Origin: Tetracentron sinense
Lineage: Eukaryota > Streptophyta > Magnoliopsida > Trochodendrales > Trochodendraceae
Reading direction: 5' to 3'
Length of the DNA stretch: 64,000 nucleotides
Assembly (NCBI GenBank): GCA_015143295.1
Contig: CM026566.1
Coordinates: forward strand, 3,335,072-3,399,071
The position numbers were made by a program, and so were the translations under genes. This document shows, piece by piece, positions 41,801-52,119 of this stretch (positions are counted from its first letter, which is position 1; each line of letters opens with the position of its first letter). A model generated the notes under the pieces. The model made no database searches. It was not told the origin of the DNA and worked only from the letters and a program-made list of their open reading frames with translations.

Positions 41801-44800
41801 AATCTGAGGTTCATGCATGAGTTGAGTGACTACATTGACTACATATGCGATACTAGGTCTAGTGAGAGATAAATGAGATGACCAACCAATCTTTGGTATA
41901 TCTCTGTCTTCTAGTAATGGGCCTTCACTCAAGCTCAACTTATGATTCTACTCAATAGGAGTGTTTGCCGATCAAGAACCCAGTTTTCCAATATCCTTAA
42001 GTAAGTCTAAGGTATACTTTCGTTGCGATATGAAGATGCCCTTCTTTGATCGAGCTACCTCAATATTCAGAAAATATTTCAAACTTCCCAAATCCTTGAT
42101 CTCAAATTCCGTTGCTAGGAATTTCTTCAGGTTTTGGATCTCTGAAGAATCATTTCTAGTCACCACAATATCGTTAACATAAACAATCAATGTTGTAACT
42201 ATTTGTCTATTTTTCCTGACAAAAAGAGTGATTAGCATGACTCTGTACGTAACCCATTCTCTTCACAGCTTGACTAAACCTCTCAAACTAGGCTTGGGGG
42301 GATTGTTTCAGTCCATAAATAGATTTCTTCAGCCTGCAGATTCTTATGGGAAGCTTGAAACTTGGAGGATGAGACATAAACACTTCTTCTCGTAGATCTC
42401 CATTAAGGAACACAGTTTTTTACATCTAACTGATGTAGAGGTTACGAGTAATTAGCTGCCAAAGACAAGAGAACTCGTATAAAGTTCATTTTACAACAGG
42501 TGCAAATGTCTCATTGTAGTTTATCCCGTACGTCTGAATACCCTTTAGCTACTAGTTTTGTCTTGTACGTCTCAATTGATCCATCTGACTTGTGTTTTAT
42601 AGTGAATATCCATTTGCAACCTACTGTCCTCTTTCCCTTGGATAACTCAACCATTTTCCATGTACCATTCTTGACTAAATATCTCATTTTTTCCATCATC
42701 GCCTCACGTCACTTAGGATCAAAAACAGCCTCCTGGAACTTGGAAGGTAAAGATCAGAAGAATCAAAAGACAAAAAGGCCGAATAGGAGGGTGATAGAGA
42801 TGCATACGAGATAAAATTAGAGAGGATAAATTGTACACTGACGCTTCCCTTTGCGTATGGCAATGTGAACAATATCATTATCAATATCGAGAACCGAAAT
42901 AGAAACAATAGAAGAAGATGAAACAAAGTTACAAGTTAAAATTGAGAGATGACTTTATCATAGCGGTCCCCTCCTTTTTGTGTTTGGTATAAACTTGTAG
43001 TTTCTTCTTAGCAGTAGTCTTAGTAGGAGCAACAAAATGGCTAACATTAGGGACCAACGCAAGAAGTGGAATTGAAGACAACCTCTCTTCCAACAATTCA
43101 CTATTCTTCCCCTTAAGAGAGTTAGAGGAACGAGAAAAAAGGGAACACTCCCAAAAAAGGTGATGTCCATGATAATAAACCATCTCCTCGATTTGGGATC
43201 AAAACACTTGTATCCCTTGTGTAGAGGAATACCCTAAGAGGACACCATAGATGGATTTTGAATCAAATTTTGTTCGATGTGGACCAAAATATGGATGAAG
43301 CAGACACAACCGAAAAATCGAGGAGGGACAGTAAACATTGGCTAGTCTAGACATAGGAGTTGATATGAGGACTTTAACTTTAGTACCCAAGATGACATGC
43401 AATTAATCAAATATGCAGATGTGTGCACTGCTTCGGCCTAAAACTGCTTTGGAATATTCATTCTTGTCAGTAAGCTTTGGGCCACCTCCAAAAGATGACG
43501 ATTTTTTCGCTCTGTCACTCCGTTTTGTTGAGGAGTGTAAGGGCATGTGCCATAGTTGTCAAGGCGACCAGGCGACTTAAGGCGAGGCGCCTGAGGCGTC
43601 GCCTGATAAACTTTTTGTTGCGAAAATTCTCCCTAATATAGATCTGTGTATAATGTATTTTCTCTTATAAGAGGTCTTACACTCATATAATTACACCATT
43701 GTCTGGATGCACTTTGATAGAACTATAGTTAGAGATATTTCTAAGAATACTAAAGGGGAATTTCAAGTGTTGGAAATAATAGAATAAAATTAAGTCTACA
43801 ATTACTGTTGAAAGGGGGGAGAGAGAAGGATTTGTGAGGAATAAAAAATAGACAGTCCAACAAGAAAGAGAGAGAGAGAGGAGGGGAGAGGAGAGAGAAT
43901 ATAAAACTAAATAAAAAGTATAAAAATAGTCCGATAGTCAAATGTGACGCTGAACAGGAGTGAAAGAAGATGGGGAGGGGGGGGGGGGGAGAGCGAGATG
44001 TCGTATCTCTTATTCTCATTTCTTTCTTTTTTCTCGATTATACTCAAGATAAGTAATAAAAATAATATTGACAAGTAAAATATATAACTATAGGGTCTGC
44101 ACTTATTTAATTTATAAAAGACCTCTTTAAATGTGAGTTTTGGGGGTCTTAAAAGGAATTTGGAGCATTTAAAGGTTCTTAATTTGTTATTGGGCCGCCC
44201 GAGCTAATTGTAATTTAACAACCATGAAAAAAAAAACAAATGTGGACTATATGGTCCACCAATAAACACAGAGAGAGACCAATTGGTCCACCCATTGAGA
44301 GAGAACAAGATAACATGAGAGAAACATACTTGACATTATTTGTCTCTTCTTACTTCTTTTATATACAAACAATTTTTGTTGGATATACAAATCCTAACAT
44401 ATTATATTGTAAAAGACATGAGAAATATATAAAATAACATATTTTTTGGTTTACCGAACAATCATATTCAAACAAAATAAATTTTTATATCATTAAACAA
44501 TAATAAAATTACATATATCAGATTTTTAATAATGGTTGCCTGAGGCGGCCAGTCGTTTGAGCCCAGTAGAGCGCTTGGTTGCCTAGGCGACCACTTGAGG
44601 CGACGCCTTTAACAATTATGGCATGTGCTTTGATATATCATCCTGTGCGCTTCCAAATATTGTTGCAAATCGCCCTCGAAGTATTCTTTAGCGTTATCGG
44701 ATTGAATTTTTTTTATTTGCTTCTCAAATTGAGTCAACATCATCTTGTGAAACTTCTTGATGAGGTTCGGTACTTCAGCATGAGTCTTCATCAAATAGAT

Positions 44801-47800
44801 CTAGGTATGTCGGGAGAAGTCATCCACAAAAGAAATAAAATACCAATAACCATGCACAGATAAAGAAGACATCAAAGTGAATAAGCTAAAACAGAACCAT
44901 ACTTGGAGAAAATGCAGTTCTACAATGTTTTGGAGAGTTGACACACTTCACACTGTAGACTACGACTCAGAACAAATTTAAACAAGTCTGGAAATACCAA
45001 CTTCAAAGACAGATGATCTAGATGATTGTGCCACGATCTGATCCGAGTATCGTTATTATTAATAGGACTACTACTAATTTGTAATGCTGAAGGAGAACCA
45101 TCCACATCTAGGAAATAGGCTTCATTACCATTCCCAATCGTTTTTCTCGTCACCAAGTCTTGAAACACACAATGAGTAGAAAAAAAGGTTACACTACAGG
45201 TAAGACCTTTTGGTTAGACTGTTAATTGATAACAAATTTGGAACATGAAGAACAGATGAAAGAGATGTAGTATCAGTAAGTTTGACATCATCTTTTCCAG
45301 AGATGGGTGAAAGGGATCTGTCAGTAATCTTGACTTTATCTCTTCCAAAAGAGAGATTATATGAAGAAAACATAGTAGATAAACTAATCATATGATCAGA
45401 CGAACCTAAATCAATCATCCAGGTTGGGATGGACCGGGAGAAACAAAATTAGCAAATGCATGATTACTTGATTGAGCAAATGAAGTAGAAGCAGAAGAAC
45501 CTTTCATCTGGCTGAAAAGACTCCGAAAACGATCAATATCTACAATAGAGAAACTCTCGGAGGTGGAGGAAGATGGTCCTATGGGAGAAGCCGATGCGAA
45601 TGAGGGACCCAAGGTAGGAGGCACGAAAGCTGCAATATTACCTCGAGGGTGGCTCATCTGCTGTCCTCGACGGGAAAACTTTGCGGGTCTGCCAATGAGA
45701 TTCCAACAAGTTTCCCGAGTATGGCGAGTCTTCCCACAATGTTCGCATTTCAACTTATTTTTGTCATCAGGAGGACTATTCTTCTGAGAGGGAGATTTCC
45801 CACTTCTAGGAGCACTGTAAGATGCAGCAATGACGAGATGATCAGTGGTTGGAGTAGGTACTGTCGTCTTCTTTTCGGCTTTCTTCACCTTGGACTAGGG
45901 AGTAAAAAAACTCTAAAAATAGTTTTTTAATTTTAAAAAAAAATTATTATTTTAAAAAAAAAACCAAAAATAGGTGGGTGAACCCTAGGGTTGGGTGAAC
46001 CTTACCCACGGTTAGGGGTGTCAAAGGAGACACGTGGTGACCTCTAGGGGTGATAACCGGATTTGCAAAATCCGGTTATCACCGGAGAGGTTTTGATGCC
46101 TGCATGGTCCAAAGAGGAAAGCTCATCTTTCCCTAAAATTTGAACCGGGTTACTTCAAATTCTCGATTAAAGCCGGCCAAGAAGTCGAAAATTCTGTTAT
46201 GTTTCATCTGTTGACTGCGCCGATCTCTGTCTTTATCAGTGTTCCACTTGATGACCTAAAGTTCAACTCTTCCCAAAGACCCTGAAGAGTGGAGTAATAG
46301 GGAGATAGACTCCTCTCTCTCTGACGAAGAGTAGCTATCTCTTGACTTGACTATGATACACCATGTCAATATTCTGACGTTGGGAATAGGTTCTAGTTGC
46401 CTTATCCCAGATCTCTTTCGTTGTATGAAAAAACAAGAAACCTCAACTAACCGATGTTTGTATGAAATTCAGCAGCTATGACATAACCATAAGGTTCTCT
46501 TGCTCCTACTTGTCATATGTTTCGGCCTTTGTAATAGGTTCTTTCACTCGACCCGTCAAGTACCCTAACTTTCCTCTCCTGTCGATATACATTTTAGTGG
46601 ACTGAGACCACTCAAGAAAATTAGTGCCATTCAACTTTGAGGTTGTGATTTGCACACCAGAGTTATCACGTGACATTTGCAGAGTTCTGCTCACCTCTGT
46701 CATACTTCTTTGGTGCTCGCCAATCTTTCTTTAGATGTCCCTTCTCTTCACAATTCCAACACTCGGGTAATTTTTCAGATCTCGATTTGCTTTTTTTTTT
46801 GGGTTTATATCTACCACGATCGGAGTTTTTCTTCCCATATGTTCTTTCTCTGGATTCGGTATTTAAAGCAGAACCGATGTTTCACCTGATTCCCTCCTGC
46901 GAATCTTTTCACTTAGAATCAAGTCCCGAACATCATCAAATTTTGATTCTTCTGTCCTCTTTGCCAGAAAGATAGCACGACACCGTAACGGTAGTGAGCT
47001 GTTCTTCAGGAAAATCGAAATTAAAGTTTGATGATGTTCGAGACTTGATTCTAAGTGAAGAGATTCGTAGGAAGGAATCAAGTGAAACATCGAGTTATGC
47101 TTTAAATATCGAGTCCAGGGGAAGAACATATGAGAAGAAAAACTCCGATCGCGGTAGATCTAAACCCAGAAAAAGAAGCAAATCGAGATCTGGAAAATTA
47201 CCCAAGTGCTGGAATTGTGGGGAGAAAGGACATCTAAAGAGAGATTGTTGAGCACCAAAGAAGTATGACAGAGGTGAGCAGAACTCTGCAAATGTCACAG
47301 AATAGATTCATGTAGAATCAGATACCCCTTCAAACAAACCCTCTTTGACCATTTTTGTCACCTCTATATTCCAATCAATTTAATACAAAAGAAAAAAAAT
47401 ACTGTTTTGCACAAAACAGTCCTAACCACCGAGTATCCAGCCACCAAACGTCTAAAAGAAGGCATCGAACACCTCGAACTTGAAGGAAAAAAAACCTGTC
47501 ACACTAGAAATCTCAAATCTACACTCCATTATAGCAATCAACCATTATTCATCCCAAAAAAATAGGTAGGAGGGATTTCGGAATCAAAAATAGTCCACGG
47601 CCACACACAGAACTCCCAACACATGAAACCGTGGAGAGTCTTATTTGTTGAAAACAACTTCAAATCTTCTCCAAATCAAACAAGACCACTTCCATTAGGT
47701 AGACAATGGAATTTCGACCCAAACAGTTCTAAAAAACACGCGCCAAGCAATTTATCGAAACCAAGCATGTTCCAAAATTTTCCAAAAAAATTCTAAAGAA

Positions 47801-50800
47801 CACATCTACGGGTGCCAAAAAATTTCAAAAAATGCACCACAATTATCTCTGCGTGCCAATCTATCATCTGGCAGAAACATCCAACATCACTGGTTGTACT
47901 GATGGTGACGTCAACCGGAGACCATGCTGACATCAACAAGGTGCTGGGAAAAGCAAAACACAAAAAAAAACTGGTTTTAAATGTCCTCCTGCCATCTTGA
48001 GTTGCCTAGATTGCTCTGATACCAACATGAAGAGGTATCAAGATGAAGATCAACCCTAGAAGAGGGAATGGAGAAAGAGAGAGAAGAAGAATAAGGAGAA
48101 TGGGAGAAAAACATATGTGATTAGAGTATTCTTTCTAATCTCTTCTTATTTAATAATCCTAATAAGAAAGTTACAAGTTTGCCCCTAAGGATTGACTTGG
48201 TGTAACACACCTACATGAGAGATCATATCTCAACAATTTCCATATGAAAACTATAAAAAACAGATAATATTACAGAACGATCTATAAGGAGATATAACCA
48301 GGTCATTGGAGCATCAACAAAGATAATAAAATATCTAAATCCCAACAGACTAGGGACCCGAGAAAGCTGCCAAATATCACAATCAACTAGAGCAAAAGGA
48401 CACAAACTACGGTTATCCACCTGAGGTGGAAACGAGACTCTTTGCTGTTAACTATACATTTCACATTCTAATTTAGACACTGAAGATGAAGATGGAAATG
48501 AGTGATGCAAACTCTGAAGGGAAGGATGACGTAGAAGTGCTGCCGCTAATGAGAAGTCTGAATGCAAGGTGGCACCCAGAGCATTAATGTTGAGGTAATA
48601 GAGTCCTATTCTCAATTTTAGATCTTGAAACAGAGTGATTTGGAAAGAAGGTTAAAGAAAAATATGAGAGCTTGATTTATTTTTGCTGACTGAAATTAAA
48701 CTAAAACGGAAATTTAGAGATATAAAACTGATGACAATGATATGGACAGTGTCCTGTTCAAGTACTCGAGGCAGAGTACCAGCAGCAAGTGAAACTGTAG
48801 CATGCAAAGTGGACTCAAGAAGTGAAGAGAAAAGCACAGGAATGGCTTGACATATGATTAGAAGCCCCAAAATCAATGATCTAGGGAGATTACTGTCTAG
48901 ATGAAAAGCAAGCGATATTTGCATAGATGAACGTATCCTGAGAAGAAGATGGAGCACTAGTACTAGTATAAGATTGTTGGTTCTAGATAAGTCTTATAGT
49001 CTGCACGGGAAATATTAACTGATCTCCAACTGTACCTTGCAGTTGTTGACCACCGAGTAGCCCAATTTATTGAGTCTCCTTGTACTTTGCAGTTGCTGAC
49101 CAGCGTTGGGCTCACTTTATTTATTTTCATTAATTTTCTTACTAGTGCATGCTTGATTTCCCAAACTGAAACAGGCTTAGCATGCAAATATCAACAATTG
49201 TCGCTAGTATGACTGAAGAGAACATAATGGTTGCAATTCTGAGGGCTGTGGCCTCCACCTCTGTTTTTACCCGCCCCAATATCACGGCTACCTTGGCCAC
49301 CATTTCCATCTGAAGTAATAAGGGATGACCAGTCATTATTTCTTACCGTAAAATTGCTGCCTATAGAAACTCTCTGAAGACGAGAGAATACCTCAGTCAC
49401 GGAGGGGATAACGGTGGTTGTCTAAAATCTGAGCCCTAACAGGCTCATACTCAAGAAGTAGTCTGGAAAACAATTTGGCTACCTTCCACCACCCTTCACA
49501 CTGTTGTCATTGTTCCTTGATATCAGAAGTGAGGCTGATAAACACTAAGCTCCTCCCACATTCCAACTAGCCTTGTGTAATACTTGTCAAGCATCGTCTT
49601 TCCTTTTTGAAGAGAGATCTCCTCAAACAACTTATAGACATGGGAGATATTGCTCTCAGATGAATACATGTCACGTAGAGTCTCCTAGATGACTTTGGGA
49701 GAGTCCAGAAACACAACTTTGGAACAAAAAATGGGTTCCATAGTCCATACTACAAAGCCAAGTCATGATTTGGGCATCGTCTCTAATCCAATCTTGATAG
49801 TTATAAGCATTGGTTAAGGTTTTCTTAGAAGTGAGATAATGCTCTCTAACCTTAAGAAACCCCTCCTCTGATTTGTCCCAGTGGATGTAGTTGGAACCAT
49901 TCAACTACACAGAGGTAATTGGACCACCTAACATGTTTTTTGAAGTCAATTTTCCAATCTTGGAATCATCTGTATCCATTGTCCCAAAAAATTAGAATGG
50001 AGTAATCACAAAACTTGGAAAATCTTCATATGAAAACATGAAGAAATCATATATTATGCTTGTGAGACAATTACCTAAACACGATATGTCATTCACCTAT
50101 CTTCAAAACACACTTGTGTATGCCTTTTTGTCGATTAATCTATTATAAAAGGGCACTAAACATGTGTATGAGTATGGCACAATCAACCAAGTTTGGTGCA
50201 CAAATACAAATGAATTAGAAACAAGGGAAATCCTAGATTTGATTTTATTTTTTTAAGGATGAAGAACGAGAGGTGAGACAAGATGAAACCCTAGATTTCA
50301 ACAAATTCTAGATTTTTTCTAATACCTTGTCAAATCTAGGGTTTTTATAATAAAACAAATGAAGAAGCAAGATGAAAGACCATAACATTGGATAGAATGT
50401 CACAGTGCTCACCATTTTCTTTAGTTACTAATGGTGTCCCCCCCTCCCCCCCTTTCACTTATTTATATTAGAATAAATTTCAAAATTACACCACTGCCCT
50501 TAATCGTGATAACGATACCAGATAAAAGATAGTGATACTGATAAAATATATTTAACAGTGTTTAATATGGGAAGATTCCTCACTACGGTTCCAAGGAGGG
50601 AAAATTATGCCGTAGAATTGGATTATGCAAGGATTTGTGCAGGGTGATGATATTTTTTTTAATGCATAATGCATGCACCTTCTTTAAAATGATACTGAGA
50701 TTGGGTGAAACTTCATGGAAGATAGTGTTCTCTGGATATCAAAATGAGTGCTTTGATTTTATAATGTAGGATGATGTAAGATGGATTATGGCTTAATCAG

Positions 50801-52084
50801 GACATTTACCAATGTAATTTTGTTATGTGGTGTACTTTTCTTTTATCAGAACTCGTCATGGACTTTAAGCAATTCCATTATCACCATGCGTTCCAAATGT
50901 GGTTTGAGGAATGATGCCATGTTGGTGTTTGAGAAGATGCATGGAATTCCATGATAGTGGAGCTGAAAAAGTTTACCATGGATCTACTGCACAAGACTCA
51001 AATTATTCCCACCCACCCGCAATGCGAGCTTGCTTGAACCAGACAATGTCAACTTTCTAGACCTCTCAACGAGCTCCTCAATGGTTCTTATGGAGATCTG
51101 GTTGATAATGGTTGGCAATATTTTAGTCTTGTGGATGAGGATTGGAATTTGATCTAGCACATTATATTTGCATGGGATCTCCTTGAACAAGCTGGATGGA
51201 TTGCAAAAAGAAATAACTTGAACAAATACAAGTTGACCTCTTTGTATGTACTTGTTTATAATGACTAGCAACATTATTTCTATTGAAAAGGATTGGATTT
51301 GATCTCATGCCTTCTCATTACATGCATGGTTTATCTCCTTGGATGATCTGGATTACCGAGTGAAGCTAATAATTTCACTAGACAAGTACATTTGGAACAT
51401 TCCTTGATATACCTGGGATTACCACTTAGAAGAAAATTTAAACCAATGAAATTGGGGATTAGTTGAACTTGTTTCAGATAAGACCTTGAGTGATCAACCA
51501 CTAAATGAAGGGGTTTTGACTTATTTTATCATATATATGCTGTGAGAGGGATGTGGTATGATGCAGGCTCGCAGCAAGTATGAGTGGATTGATGGAACAG
51601 TGTGTAGCTGATAATGTCTGTTGAATTGAGGTATAGGCAAAGAATAGTGTTTTTAATCATGAAAACTCGACTCGAAAACTCAGTCAAGACTTGACCGAGT
51701 ATTGACACTTTATATATATTTAACATTATATATATAAATAGTATAAGTTGAAATGTTTGTTGAATTGAGGTAAAATGAAAGAACAATGTTTTTAAATCCA
51801 AGTGACGGAGATACACGATTTAAATAATGGAAGATCTAGTATTTTTAAAAGTTTTATCTAGAATAACTAGAAAAATGGAATCAAGTCCTGATATAATTTG
51901 ATCGTTATGAGCAAATCCAAAGTCTTTGAAGAAAGAGCCAATCAATGAGTTCCCAACCATGGGGCGAGTGAAATCCGATACATAAATCAGCTAATAAAAG
52001 AAGAGAAAAAGCTTTAATTGTCGCTTAAATTATATAGGAATTCCTGAATCCAAGAATTAAGAATGAAAAGCTCTTCATTATCCA

Positions 52085-52119
<35 letters not shown>

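Larger units (their letters stand above)
41042..48235 (-). mobile_element. Ty1/copia retrotransposon copia-2, nested in copia-1
   Basis: LTRs at 48028-48235 (5') and 41042-41232 (3', lacking about 13 terminal bp). They flank a tRNA-iMet PBS and a purine tract (ACAGGGAG before 41232). In copia-1 sense the flanks read GAAAT and TAAAT, a probable target duplication, and the copia-1 integrase frame continues across the site. Minus-strand order: gag, CCHC knuckle, protease, pre-integrase, integrase, RT, RNase H. It is interrupted by a hAT MITE (43551-44620) and carries an inverted repeat of foreign gag (46670-47298). It is full of stops. LTRs differ by roughly 6% by eye. Confidence 0.9.
23755..50557 (-). 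mobile_element. Ty1/copia retrotransposon copia-1, outer layer of the nested stack
   Basis: LTRs at 50328-50557 (5' in element sense) and 23755-24002 (3'), flanked by an exact GTGTT target duplication (23750-23754 and 50558-50562). The primer-binding site next to 50328 is a degenerate tRNA-iMet match, and a purine tract (GAAGGAGAG) abuts the 3' LTR. Coding remnants in order: gag (49904-49671), zinc knuckle (about 49300-49190), integrase (48420-48236, [18 protein letters not shown]), integrase continued (about 41030-40770), IN/RT linker (40597-40364 and 30761-30332), RT start (27527-27230), RT/RNase H end (24642-24003). Removing the insertions leaves about 4.6 kb, a normal copia size. The reading frames carry many stops, so the element is dead. 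The diverged LTRs indicate it is the oldest layer. Confidence 0.9.
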
